Shown here: piece by piece, positions 7,913 through 15,157 of the stretch
Numbering within the stretch: position 1 is the stretch's first letter
How the letters are laid out: each line of letters starts with the position of its first letter
DNA from: Chloroflexota bacterium
GTDB taxonomy: Bacteria > Chloroflexota > Anaerolineae > Promineifilales > Promineifilaceae
DNA length: 38,609 bases
Direction: 5' to 3'
NCBI GenBank assembly: GCA_020629055.1
Contig: JAHDEB010000015.1
Coordinates: 1 to 38,609 of the forward strand
Position numbers and translations under genes: made by a program
Notes under the pieces: model-generated
Told to the model about the DNA's origin: nothing
What the model saw: the letters and a program-made list of their open reading frames with translations, nothing else
Database searches by the model: none

Positions 7913-8131
7913 TCACGAATTATCTAGGGTGAGGTTACTCCTTGTGTAACGGGCGGATTGGGCTAGGAGCTGTCGCCATGATGAAGTTTCTCGGGCCCAT
8001 TGCCCCCTTATGAATAAGTAGATCCGGTAAGGGCGTGATACCCGCATCTTGAAATCAACTGGCTCAAGCCAATATTGAGGGTAACCCGCCCCGTGCTCAA
8101 TTCGACCATGACAACGGTCGCCTTCAGGCAT
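7913..8131 (-). pseudogene. Possible transposase remnant, low confidence
   Basis: A 72-codon open frame without a ribosome site inside a 420-base gap. Its start (GDRCHGRIE, residues 4-12) resembles the HGRIE motif downstream of the catalytic core in ISAs1-type DDE transposases, followed by YWLEPVDF. The rest matches nothing I know, and no terminal inverted repeats or target duplications were seen. It could also be chance. The rest of the gap (7842-7912 and 8132-8260) holds only the Crp promoter near 7850. Confidence 0.2.
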
Positions 8132-8260
8132 CTATAGGTCAGAAAGGCGAATAAAAGATTTCTTACCAGATGTGGCCCCAAACCGCTAGCAGGCTCCCCA
8201 TTTATTGATTGAGCCGGCGAAAGCTCTTAGTCTCTCATAAGTGGCTCCAGCCCTATATCT

Positions 8261-8500
8261 TTACGACGACTTTGGCATTCTCAAATAGCTTATGCCGGAT
8301 TTAACCGCCCAAATCAATAGAATAACGATGCCAAAAATAAGCATGATCATTCCAAGGGGCAAGCCAAGGGTCTCTTGTAAAACCAATGATCCGTCCGCTG
8401 TTGTATAAGAATAGCGATTGGTATAGTAGGCGTTGTATGCAATGCCCGTAATCCCCACAATGATAAAAATAAAGCTGGTATATAAAGTTTTATTCCTCAT
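8261..8500 (-). CDS. Small two-helix membrane protein, unknown function
   Basis: A 79-residue protein with two predicted membrane helices (about residues 7-24 and 46-65) separated by a polar loop with Tyr/Asn/Thr residues (NAYYTNRYSYTTADGS). The start at 8500 is chosen because AAGGAGAT lies 8 bases before this ATG; a longer in-frame start at 8548 has no such site. It is divergent from the TetR gene across the TetR operator, so it may be part of that regulon. No family recognised. Confidence 0.6.
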   Translation of the reverse strand: MRNKTLYTSFIFIIVGITGIAYNAYYTNRYSYTTADGSLVLQETLGLPLGMIMLIFGIVILLIWAVKSGISYLRMPKSS

Positions 8501-8623
8501 AAAACGATCTCCTTGTTTAAGCCCTATTGGTCTTGGCCAATGGGCCAATTATTTAACAAGGTGCAATATAAGCGACCCAGCTAGTTGTTTCAAACACCTG
8601 AGTGCTTCGTTTGTCGAACTCTC

Positions 8624-8677
8624 TTGACAAAGATTTCTGTTTTGATTAATCTTTTCATTGACCGAACGTTCAATCAA
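8624..8677 (+). promoter_or_regulatory. TetR-gene promoter with overlapping operator palindrome
   Basis: TTGACA at 8624-8629 and TAATCT at 8647-8652 with 17-base spacing form a good promoter for the TetR gene. Directly downstream, 8658-8677 is a 20-bp imperfect palindrome (TTGA, core GAACGTTC at 8664-8671, TCAA; 16 of 20 positions symmetric), ending 5 bases before the ATG. Size, symmetry and position fit a TetR autorepression operator. Confidence 0.65.
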
Positions 8678-8682
8678 CAATT

Positions 8683-9264
8683 ATGCCAAGATCAAATAAA
8701 CAAAATGAAGCGATGCGCTTAGCCACACAACAAGCGATTTTGAGTAGCGCCATGCGACTATTTGCCCAAAACGGATATGCCCATACGTCGATCCGTAAAA
8801 TCGCCACCGAAGCCGAAATTTCGGCCGGTTTGATGTACCACTATTACCCGAGCAAAGAGGCGCTGCTAGAAGCGGTTTTTAACCAGACGATGCAGCAAAT
8901 CGATGAAGCTCTCGAACCGATCATTCTCTCTCAACCACCCGGCCGACGCGTGCAAGCGACCCTTGAAAAGATTTTTGCCATGTTAGACCAAGACCCACAA
9001 TTTTGGCAGCTCTTTTATACATTACGCAGCCAGCCGGCCATTATGGAAATTTTAGGGGATGGATTTCGGGTACGCACCATGGCGCTGCGCCAATTTTTTG
9101 AAGGGGAATTTATCTTTGCTGGCCACCCCACACCACGCATCCAGTCTTACATCGTTTACAGCCTAATTGAAGGCACCATTCAACAATACTTACTAGAGCC
9201 ATCGGCTTACCCTTTGCAAGAAGTCGTTGATGGTATCTACAAGCAAATAATGGAGATAAAATGA
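8683..9264 (+). CDS. TetR/AcrR-family repressor
   Basis: A 193-residue TetR-type regulator. The N-terminal DNA-binding domain (about 12-60) has AILSSAMRLFAQNGYAHTSI followed by ISAGLMYHYYPSKEALLEAVF, a textbook TetR recognition helix. The C-terminal ligand domain (65-193) is typical in size. Its stop overlaps the start of the next gene by 4 bases (ATGA), so the two are translationally coupled, and a palindromic operator sits over its own start region. It probably represses itself and the SRPBCC gene. Ligand unknown; the lipid-binding-type SRPBCC partner suggests a hydrophobic small molecule. Confidence 0.93.
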   Translation: MPRSNKQNEAMRLATQQAILSSAMRLFAQNGYAHTSIRKIATEAEISAGLMYHYYPSKEALLEAVFNQTMQQIDEALEPIILSQPPGRRVQATLEKIFAMLDQDPQFWQLFYTLRSQPAIMEILGDGFRVRTMALRQFFEGEFIFAGHPTPRIQSYIVYSLIEGTIQQYLLEPSAYPLQEVVDGIYKQIMEIK

Positions 9265-9734
9265 ACCAATATATTGTGCAAGAAACGGCCGTTATCGACG
9301 CATCGGCCGAAACGATCTACCGGATCTTAATCGACTACAACGACCCAAATGCCCACCCGGCCATCACCCCGAAACATTTTTTTACAAAGATAGAAGTTGT
9401 TTCTGGCGGCATCGGAGACGGAACTGTCGTGGATGTTCATTGCAAAGTGCTAGGGCAGACAACGCAATTGACAATGACTTTAATCGAAGCAGAGAAAAAC
9501 CGGCATCTGATTGAACAGGACGAAGCCAATGGGGTACGCTCCGAGTTTTTTCTACGGCCGATTAATGAAAACAAACAGACCGAAGTCACCATAAAAACGA
9601 CAGGTTCTTTGGGCGGTGGGCTGAGAGGCTGGATTGAGAAAAGGATAACACCAAGGCTGTTACGCCCCATCTATGCAGAGGAACTTGAAAATTTGAATCA
9701 GATCGCCATGACGAGGGAACAAGCACTCGTATAA
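9261..9734 (+). CDS. SRPBCC-fold (polyketide cyclase/lipid transport-like) protein
   Basis: A 157-residue single-domain protein with the START/SRPBCC pattern: N-terminal ETAVIDASAETIYRILIDY strand-helix, a run of antiparallel strands (VVSGGIGDGTVVDVHCKVLG, TEVTIKTTGSLGG) and a long C-terminal helix (RGWIEKRITPRLLRPIYAEELENLNQIA). Such proteins bind hydrophobic ligands in a cavity; a few are cyclases. It overlaps the TetR gene by 4 bases and is presumably under its control. No catalytic residues can be named. Confidence 0.85.
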   Translation: MNQYIVQETAVIDASAETIYRILIDYNDPNAHPAITPKHFFTKIEVVSGGIGDGTVVDVHCKVLGQTTQLTMTLIEAEKNRHLIEQDEANGVRSEFFLRPINENKQTEVTIKTTGSLGGGLRGWIEKRITPRLLRPIYAEELENLNQIAMTREQALV

Positions 9735-9793
9735 TAGTGCTAGTGGTAAATGGCTCACTTGGTTTTACGTCGTAAGTGCAACAAAGTGGAACA

Positions 9794-9821
9794 AGTAGCA
9801 AGCTGAGATAAGCTTGCTACT
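9794..9821. repeat. 11-bp stem hairpin between SRPBCC and kinase genes
   Basis: AGTAGCAAGCT (9794-9804) and AGCTTGCTACT (9811-9821) form a perfect 11-bp stem with a 6-base loop. No T-tract follows. It may act as a terminator-like or mRNA-end structure for the TetR/SRPBCC operon. A TACGTCG at 9766-9772 upstream resembles half of the NarL-type boxes found further on, but without a good second half. Confidence 0.55.
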
Positions 9822-9848
9822 AGCCACCAACTCAAAATAAACACTTCT

Positions 9849-9866
9849 ACTCAGCTTGCCGAAGGG
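9849..9866. repeat. Degenerate copy of the CCTTCGRCARGCT intergenic repeat
   Basis: Read on the minus strand this is GCCCTTCGGCAAGCTGAG, a variant of the element at 26983-27003. It lies 38 bases before the histidine kinase start. Confidence 0.45.
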
Positions 9867-9904
9867 CATTGGCGGAAATTCATTGGTTACATTCGAGGCA
9901 ATAG

Positions 9905-11419
9905 ATGACGCAAAACTCCTTCTCTGAAATGTCACTTTCAAATAAAATAGCCCGTATGGGGATAGCTTATCTTAATTTGGACGGAGAAATATCCCATTCT
10001 AACCAAGTATGGGAAAGCTATTTTTCTAGAGATCTAAAAGAGTCAGAATTCTATTTAATAAATTTAGAAAAATTTACAAAGCTAGAATTTAGAACCATCG
10101 TCAGACAAATTCAGATTTCTAAGCAGCAAGTGATTGCTGACGTAGAATTGATGACTCTTGGGAATTCATTTCATTGGCAAATAGTGTTTGACCCAAAAAT
10201 TAATAATAATGGATTAGTGTCTTCTATTTTGGCCTGCGCACTTGAAGTTTCTTTTGAAGAAGCAACCAAAAATTCTCTCAAGATGCGGATGGAGGATCGG
10301 GCAAACAAGCTCCAAGCCGTTTTTGATGTCATTGCAGTTGCCACAGAAGCACATGAAAAAGAATTGGGCACTGTACTTCAAGGATGTTTAGAACAAGTAA
10401 TTGATTCAACCTATGCAAGCGGCGGAGCCATCCAATTACTAGATGCAGATGGTGATTATCTTGAACTGCATGCCCATGCGGGACTGGAAAAAGAAATTGT
10501 GACAGAGATGCAAGAAAGTTCGGCCGAGAGCGGTTTGTTTGGCTGGGCAGCATCGCATCAAGAACAATTAGTGTTACGGGATCTAACAAGCGACTGGCGC
10601 ACAAGTGAAGTGATTCGAAATAGTGATGTGAATGTCTATGCTGGCGTTCCGATGAATGCTGAGGGTGAATTGGTTGGGGTACTCAGCATCTTTCGTGAGA
10701 AGAAAAGAGCTTTTAGCCCCGATGATATTTCGATATTAGCATCTATTGCAGATCAGATTGGTGTGATTATTTCAAATCATCGGTTAAGAGCTGAAAATGA
10801 TCGACTGGTTTTATTGGAGGAACGCAACCGACTCGCAAGAGAGCTTCATGATGCGGTCACACAATCGCTTTATAGTAGTGTTTTACTGACGGAGGCCTTA
10901 AAAGTACAGGCCGGAAAACAAAACATTAGCAACGTAGAACAAATCGCTGAGCAACTCCAAACAAATGCGCACCAAGCCTTAAAAGAAATGCGGTTACTGA
11001 TTCACAATTTGCGGCCGTCAATTCTGTCTTCGGTAGGGCTGATTCGAGCGATTAGGCATCGGTTAAAAGCGGTAGAAGAAAGAGCTGGCGTCAGCCATCA
11101 TTTTAGCGTGAGTGGGGATATTAAAATACCTAAGCAGATCGAAGAAGCCTTGTATTTTGTGGTGCAAGAGGCATTAAATAATGCATTAAAGCATGCGAAA
11201 TCAAGCTTTATAGAGGTTTCCATCGATCAATCAAATTCTGAATTGGTTATTATAGTTCGAGATGAAGGGTGCGGATTTGATCCAAATAATTTGGATGAAG
11301 GTGGATTAGGTTTAATTAGCATGCAGGAACGCATCCATCAAATAAATGGGGAGCTAGACATTTTATCTGAACTAGATCAAGGCACTTCAATAAAAATTCG
11401 CTGGGAAGGAAAATTATGA
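9905..11419 (+). CDS. Soluble GAF-domain sensor histidine kinase (NarX/LuxR type)
   Basis: A 504-residue cytoplasmic kinase with no membrane segment. Domains: a PAS-like N-terminus (about 10-115), a short coiled linker, a GAF domain (about 145-292), HisKA_3 dimerisation/phosphoacceptor (about 305-375, ERNRLARELHDAVTQSLYSS with phospho-His315), and HATPase_c (about 408-504: N-box EALNNALKHAKS at 422-433, DEGCGFDP G1 box at 453-460, GGLGLISMQERI). GAGG precedes the ATG. It overlaps the response regulator gene by 4 bases, so the pair is a coupled two-component system. The GAF and PAS domains suggest an intracellular small-molecule or redox signal; no Cys/His cofactor ligand set is obvious. Confidence 0.95.
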   Translation: MTQNSFSEMSLSNKIARMGIAYLNLDGEISHSNQVWESYFSRDLKESEFYLINLEKFTKLEFRTIVRQIQISKQQVIADVELMTLGNSFHWQIVFDPKINNNGLVSSILACALEVSFEEATKNSLKMRMEDRANKLQAVFDVIAVATEAHEKELGTVLQGCLEQVIDSTYASGGAIQLLDADGDYLELHAHAGLEKEIVTEMQESSAESGLFGWAASHQEQLVLRDLTSDWRTSEVIRNSDVNVYAGVPMNAEGELVGVLSIFREKKRAFSPDDISILASIADQIGVIISNHRLRAENDRLVLLEERNRLARELHDAVTQSLYSSVLLTEALKVQAGKQNISNVEQIAEQLQTNAHQALKEMRLLIHNLRPSILSSVGLIRAIRHRLKAVEERAGVSHHFSVSGDIKIPKQIEEALYFVVQEALNNALKHAKSSFIEVSIDQSNSELVIIVRDEGCGFDPNNLDEGGLGLISMQERIHQINGELDILSELDQGTSIKIRWEGKL

Positions 11420-12069
11420 TTCGAGTTTTTCAAGCTGATGACCACGCCATTGTGCGAGATGGTATGCGCTGGTTACTCATGGGGGAAGATGATATTGAGT
11501 TGATTGGAGAAGCTGCCGATGGAGAGGCAGCCATACAAAAAATTGAAGAACTCAACCCCGACGTTATATTACTTGACTTACAAATGCCCAAAATGAGCGG
11601 TTTGGAAGCTATCCCTGAGATTCAGCGGGTTTCACCTGCGTCCAAAATTATTATTATCACCAGTTTTAGTGATGATGATCATGTTTTTCAAGCGATCCAA
11701 TCTGGTGCTGTAGGCTACTTGCTAAAAGACACAATGCCTCAAAAGATTTTGAAAGTGATTCGGGATGCGGCTGCAGGTCAAGCCTCTCTTGAGCCTGATA
11801 TAGCTCAGAGAGTTTTAGAGCGTGTGATGAAATCTACGAGATCTCAAAAGCCCTTAACAAAAGAACCCTTAACAGCCAGAGAGGTTGATATTTTAAAGTT
11901 CGTCGCAAAAGGTGCCACAAATATCGAAATTGCAGATCAATTGATTGTTAGTGAAAGAACTGTGCGCACGCATGTAAGTAATATTCTTGGCAAGTTGCAT
12001 TTAGCCAACCGGACCCAAGCAGCTTTATATGCTCTAAGAGAAGGAATCGCAAAACTAGACGATGAATAA
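11416..12069 (+). CDS. NarL/FixJ-family response regulator
   Basis: A 217-residue two-domain regulator. Receiver domain (1-120) with acidic pair DD at 8-9, phospho-acceptor Asp54 (VILLDLQMPK) and Lys104 (YLLKD). C-terminal LuxR/GerE helix-turn-helix (about 147-212, LTAREVDILKFVAKGATNIEIADQLIVSERTVRTHVSNIL). Encoded with the overlapping GAF kinase. NarL-type regulators bind paired heptamers in a 7-2-7 arrangement, and exactly such sites occur downstream of this gene and in the neighbouring carrier/ligase and transporter promoters, so those genes are its likely targets (inference). Confidence 0.96.
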   Translation: MIRVFQADDHAIVRDGMRWLLMGEDDIELIGEAADGEAAIQKIEELNPDVILLDLQMPKMSGLEAIPEIQRVSPASKIIIITSFSDDDHVFQAIQSGAVGYLLKDTMPQKILKVIRDAAAGQASLEPDIAQRVLERVMKSTRSQKPLTKEPLTAREVDILKFVAKGATNIEIADQLIVSERTVRTHVSNILGKLHLANRTQAALYALREGIAKLDDE

Positions 12070-12077
12070 GGCCAGCC

Positions 12078-12093
12078 TACGTCATTTGTCTTA
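12078..12093. promoter_or_regulatory. NarL-type 7-2-7 box, copy 1
   Basis: TACGTCA-TT-TGTCTTA: the left heptamer is identical to the perfect palindrome at 13589, the right matches 5 of 7. It lies 9 bases after the response regulator stop, ahead of the structured segment ending at the 12198-12230 terminator. A weaker TTAGTCA-TT-TGTTGCT follows at 12103. Confidence 0.5.
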
Positions 12094-12109
12094 GTTCAAA
12101 AATTAGTCA

Positions 12110-12230
12110 TTTGTTGCTTCAGCCTACTTACCAGTTTCTAGTAATCTATTGGTACTGCGTAGGTGTGCCTACGGAGAAATTGAGGAGAAGAACCTCTGAG
12201 CCATATCCACGTGATATGGCTCTTTTTTTT
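12110..12230 (+). ncRNA. Candidate structured small RNA or 3' UTR
   Basis: After the regulator gene the sequence folds into successive hairpins: TACCA/TGGTA (12129-12133 with 12150-12154), CGTAGG/CCTACG with a TGTG loop (12158-12173), GAGG/CCTC (12182-12196) and then a 10-bp intrinsic terminator. No coding frame with a start fits. It could be the structured 3' UTR of the two-component operon, or an independent small RNA driven from the NarL-type box at 12078. The 5' end is a guess and no clear -10 was found. Confidence 0.35.
12198..12230 (+). terminator. Rho-independent terminator
   Basis: GAGCCATATC (12198-12207), a 5-base loop and GATATGGCTC (12213-12222) form a perfect 10-bp stem followed by eight T residues. 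It ends plus-strand transcription after the two-component operon or the candidate small RNA. Confidence 0.9.
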
Positions 12231-12280
12231 CATGCAGCCCAATGTAGGCGAATAATTGATCACGATTGAGCTACATGAAA

Positions 12281-12321
12281 TTAGCCGGATTCTCGCAAAA
12301 AAATTGCGAAAAAACGGCTAA
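12281..12321. terminator. Nested hairpin between convergent transcripts
   Basis: TTAGCCG (12281-12287) pairs with CGGCTAA (12315-12321), and inside it TCGCAA (12293-12298) pairs with TTGCGA (12304-12309). On the minus strand the arms are separated by T-runs. It lies 46 bases beyond the SET-gene stop and probably ends that transcript. Confidence 0.45.
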
Positions 12322-12366
12322 GTCAATGATTGTCTATCTAGTTTGTGGGGTTCCGTTAACAACGGT

Positions 12367-12891
12367 TCAGCGAACAACCTGTTTATGTTGTAGTCGAAAT
12401 ATTCGATTACGAATATACGGAGAGAAATATTCCCAATACTTTTCTTGAAGCTCAGGGATCATCCAGTCATTTCCTGTCACAATTCCTCTGCATTGTGGAG
12501 CGCCACATTGACAGGTGAATTCATCATAGGTTGACCCATCACTCATTGCATAATCGAAACAAATTTCGTCACCTGAAAAAATGTCTCGCATTGCAACCAA
12601 AGTGATTGACCCTTGCAACCCAGCGTTCGGATCACAAGAATGGTTGACATAATCGGCCGGCTCAGCAGCTTCTAATGGGCCATAGGTTTGAAATAGATTC
12701 TCGTTGACCTGCAATCCGTGAGATCGGTTTTCATAGGGTAATTTCTCAAACTCGTCAATACTCCAAATATTGCCGCCCCACAGGCAAAGCAATTCACCAG
12801 CTTCGATATTTTGAGTCGCAAATACACCATACCCGTTCATTTCGGGTACAAATTTACCTTCTAGTTTTGGTGAAATATAAGATCGTGCCAT
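12367..12891 (-). CDS. SET-domain protein lysine methyltransferase-like protein
   Basis: A 174-residue protein consisting of one SET domain plus post-SET motif. Seen: GYGVFATQNIEAGELL (SET-N SAM-binding strand, about 20-35), NHSCDPN at 83-89, DEICFDYA at 108-115 with the catalytic-type Tyr114, and post-SET cysteines 127, 129 and 134 (FTCQCGAPQCRG). All key SET residues look intact. SET enzymes methylate protein lysine using SAM. It is read convergently with the two-component operon and on the same strand as the PRC-like and LysW-like mini-genes, 25 bases downstream of the former. A target within this system (for example a Lys of the carrier) is attractive but unproven. Confidence 0.88.
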   Translation of the reverse strand: MARSYISPKLEGKFVPEMNGYGVFATQNIEAGELLCLWGGNIWSIDEFEKLPYENRSHGLQVNENLFQTYGPLEAAEPADYVNHSCDPNAGLQGSITLVAMRDIFSGDEICFDYAMSDGSTYDEFTCQCGAPQCRGIVTGNDWMIPELQEKYWEYFSPYIRNRIFRLQHKQVVR

Positions 12892-12916
12892 CGCTAAATA
12901 AAAATCCTGATTTAGG

Positions 12917-13147
12917 TTATAAATGAAAAATAGAGTGTTTGTTTATATTGAGCATGACATGACCAGCAGAAATACGGTCAACATAATACAGATGAAGGTC
13001 AATAAAGTTTTGATCAGCTTCTAACTGTACTTGAATCGCTGAATCTGGTGTCTGTCGCACATCGACCACCGTGCCGATGTAGCCATCAATTGCACTAACC
13101 GGGTGGCCGATTAAGCTATACAACTCAAAATCTAAAAATTGGAACAT
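12917..13147 (-). CDS. PRC-barrel-like mini-protein (76 residues)
   Basis: The segment SLIGHPVSAIDGYIGTVVDVR (residues about 11-31) follows the PRC-barrel pattern (LIGxPV...DGxxIGxVxDV), and the rest is strand-rich (IQVQLEADQNFIDLHLYYVDRI). The ATG at 13147 is preferred because GGGGG sits a few bases upstream; a GTG at 13153 would add two residues. Lies between the SET and LysW-like genes in the same direction. PRC barrels are small protein- or RNA-interaction modules; no further function can be given. Confidence 0.55.
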   Translation of the reverse strand: MFQFLDFELYSLIGHPVSAIDGYIGTVVDVRQTPDSAIQVQLEADQNFIDLHLYYVDRISAGHVMLNINKHSIFHL

Positions 13148-13195
13148 TCGCACCCCCGTCTTTAAGGGACCTAATGCTATTTATAAGATGGGGAT

Positions 13196-13447
13196 TTACC
13201 ATCCCTGTGGGTCTGAATAGTAATCGTAGTTATCGTCGTAATCTGAATATGGGTTGTCAGCCGTATCCTCATAGTCAAAGGCCCAATCAAGGGTTAATGG
13301 GTTAAGCTCAACAATTTCCAGTTCAGTCCTACAAGATTTGCAGGTAAGTTTCTGCCCCAGCCTAGCTTTTGCATAAACTGACACCATACCATCACAAGAT
13401 GGGCAGTAGGCGGTTCTTTGACTAACTTTTGGATTGTTTTTGGACAT
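13196..13447 (-). CDS. LysW-like zinc-ribbon carrier protein with atypical C-terminus
   Basis: An 83-residue protein closely patterned on LysW, the amino-group carrier protein of LysW-mediated lysine/arginine synthesis. It has zinc-ribbon pairs Cys15/Cys18 and Cys36/Cys39 and the LysW-like run LG-x3-TC-x2-C-x3-LEIVELNPLTLD (residues 30-54). LysW normally ends in EDWGE, whose terminal Glu takes the substrate. Here the protein goes on for about 28 residues in an Asp/Tyr/Asn-rich tail and ends in SDPQGW, with no terminal Glu. GGAG precedes the ATG. It is divergent from the ATP-grasp-like gene, and NarL-type boxes lie between them. Most likely a carrier or scaffold for a novel conjugate; a precursor-peptide role is the main alternative. 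Confidence 0.78.
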   Translation of the reverse strand: MSKNNPKVSQRTAYCPSCDGMVSVYAKARLGQKLTCKSCRTELEIVELNPLTLDWAFDYEDTADNPYSDYDDNYDYYSDPQGW

Positions 13448-13553
13448 GATTTATCTCCAGAATATGGAACTGTTTTCAAATTTTGCAGTTCGATATTAAC
13501 GTTGCGTTTCAGCTTTTGTTCTCATAGTTTAAGAATGAGAAAAGAAATTAAAC

Positions 13554-13569
13554 ATCGCCATTTGACTTA
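13554..13569. promoter_or_regulatory. NarL-type 7-2-7 box, copy 2 (degenerate)
   Basis: ATCGCCA-TT-TGACTTA: the right heptamer matches TGACGTA at 6 of 7, the left is 4 of 7. Its centre is 35 bp from that of copy 3, in the shared promoter region of the carrier and ligase genes. Confidence 0.4.
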
Positions 13570-13588
13570 AGTTTTTAGGGTAAATCTT

Positions 13589-13604
13589 TACGTCATTTGA
13601 CGTA
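13589..13604. promoter_or_regulatory. NarL-type 7-2-7 palindrome, copy 3 (perfect)
   Basis: TACGTCA-TT-TGACGTA is a perfect inverted heptamer pair with 2-base spacing, the geometry of NarL binding sites (TACYYMT pairs). It lies between the divergent carrier and ATP-grasp-like genes. A possible -10 TACAAT at 13650-13655 would put the box about 65 bases upstream of the start of transcription, a plausible activator position. Confidence 0.65.
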
Positions 13605-13674
13605 GTCGAATTAAGAAAATCGGCCGATCCATATTTCAAAGGTCGCTCCTACAATGACGATTAGCTCCAACTAG

Positions 13675-15156
13675 ATGACCCGAAGGTCTATTTTCCAAAC
13701 CTCAAAAGCAAACAGAAAAAATATCATGACTTCTGCTTCACAACTGATTACACCTGGTCAATTTGACCCTGCCAAACACTGGTACGACAAAGCCTTAAAC
13801 GCTCAAATACACCCTCTTATTCACTTCTTTTTGAACCTTTCTTCCGATCGAATTATTAGTCGTTATTGTCATCTACATCCCTCAGCAAACAAACAAGCAT
13901 TAACAAATTTACTTGCATATAAGCCCAAATATTTCGCATGGTCCGGCAGCGATCTTTTGCATGTCACTTCAGCAACTGGGAAGCGGCAAATGATTATCGT
14001 TGAAACAAATTCTTGCCCTTCTGGGCAAAAGTCGATGCCATTGGTAGACGAAACCAATGAACAAGGTGGATACCGGCGTTTAATGGAAAACACGCTGATG
14101 CCGCGAGTTTTAAACAAAAGAAATCTGCCTAAAGGAGCTTTAGCGGTTTTATTTGATAAGAACCAAATGGAAGCCAGTGGTTATGCATCTGCAATGGCTG
14201 ACCTATTTAATGAACCTGTTTACCTAGTCAATACTTTCCATGAAAACCACTTAACAAGATGGAGTGATCGCAAACTAGAAATTTGTTCTGGGGATGGTAA
14301 ATGGATTCCAATTCGGGCTGCATTTCGCTATGTGACGCAGAGACCATGGTCGTCTATTCCTATAAACACCAAAACATTTATTTTTAATCCGATTATTGCT
14401 TGTTTGGCTGGCGGCCGAAACAAAATGGTTGCAGCGAAAGCTTATGATTTCTTCAATGGGGATATGGCGGAAAGCCAACTAAAAATACTAACACCAGAGA
14501 CGATCTGGGATGTGAGTAAAGCAGAAATACCTCTTTGGGTGAACCGGTTAGGAGGACAGGCTGTTGTGAAGGTCCCCTATAGCAATGCGGGCCAAGGTGT
14601 TTACACAATCGTCAATCAGGATGAGCTTAGTCATTTCATGTCCCAATCGTTCTTTTATGATCGCTTTATCGTGCAGAGTCTTATCGGAAATTTCAATTGG
14701 AGTTCGACCGGCTCAACGGGTAAGTTCTATCATGTTGGCACCGTGCCAAACTTAAAGGGGAACAGCTACGCGGCCGATTTGCGCATGATGATTCAATCAA
14801 CGAAAAAAGGCTTTAGACCCATGTCAATGTATGCGCGTCGAGCTGAGAAACCTCTCGTAAACACATTGAGCAATGGGGAGGACTCATGGTCTGTGCTCGG
14901 AACCAACCTATCAATCAAAAATACAGATGGCTCTTGGGGATCAAGCACAAATCGACTCTTGCTTGTTGATCGGCGCGACTTTAACAAGTTGGGAATTGGT
15001 TTAGATGACCTCATCGATGGATTTATTCAAAGCGTGATGGCAACCGTTGCGATCGACAAGATGGCGGAAAATCTGATTAACTCAAAAGGGATGTTAAAAG
15101 CACGCCTGTTCAAATCATTAAACGATGACCCCGCTTTGATTGAGGAGATATTTTGA
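13675..15156 (+). CDS. ATP-grasp-like ligase
   Basis: A 493-residue soluble protein. The best motif is GGQAVVKVPYSNAGQGVYTIV (about residues 297-317), the Lys-plus-glycine-loop segment of ATP-grasp enzymes; MIIVETNSCPSGQKSMPL (about 105-122) and a late LLLVDRRDFNKLGIG are also compatible. The size exceeds LysX/RimK-type ligases (about 280-300), so this is a different branch, with some flavour of glutathionylspermidine-synthase-like ATP-grasps. ATP-grasp enzymes join a carboxylate to an amine via acyl phosphate, fitting loading of the LysW-like carrier or peptide-bond formation. It is followed two bases later by the AstE-like gene. No ribosome site marks the start; Met18 at 13726 is equally possible. 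Confidence 0.62.
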   Translation: MTRRSIFQTSKANRKNIMTSASQLITPGQFDPAKHWYDKALNAQIHPLIHFFLNLSSDRIISRYCHLHPSANKQALTNLLAYKPKYFAWSGSDLLHVTSATGKRQMIIVETNSCPSGQKSMPLVDETNEQGGYRRLMENTLMPRVLNKRNLPKGALAVLFDKNQMEASGYASAMADLFNEPVYLVNTFHENHLTRWSDRKLEICSGDGKWIPIRAAFRYVTQRPWSSIPINTKTFIFNPIIACLAGGRNKMVAAKAYDFFNGDMAESQLKILTPETIWDVSKAEIPLWVNRLGGQAVVKVPYSNAGQGVYTIVNQDELSHFMSQSFFYDRFIVQSLIGNFNWSSTGSTGKFYHVGTVPNLKGNSYAADLRMMIQSTKKGFRPMSMYARRAEKPLVNTLSNGEDSWSVLGTNLSIKNTDGSWGSSTNRLLLVDRRDFNKLGIGLDDLIDGFIQSVMATVAIDKMAENLINSKGMLKARLFKSLNDDPALIEEIF

Positions 15157-15157
15157 A

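Noticed and set aside
9766-9778. Fifth NarL-type box before the kinase gene
   Set aside because: TACGTCG resembles a left heptamer, but no matching second heptamer lies at the right spacing.
12266-12448. Short plus-strand frame after the two-component terminator
   Set aside because: It runs into the SET gene antisense, covers the 12281-12321 hairpin and lacks a ribosome site.
13196-13447. Lysine or arginine biosynthesis operon suggested by the LysW-like protein
   Set aside because: None of the partner genes for LysW-mediated lysine/arginine synthesis (LysX/ArgX-size ligase, kinase, reductase, aminotransferase, LysK) is nearby, and the EDWGE end is missing.
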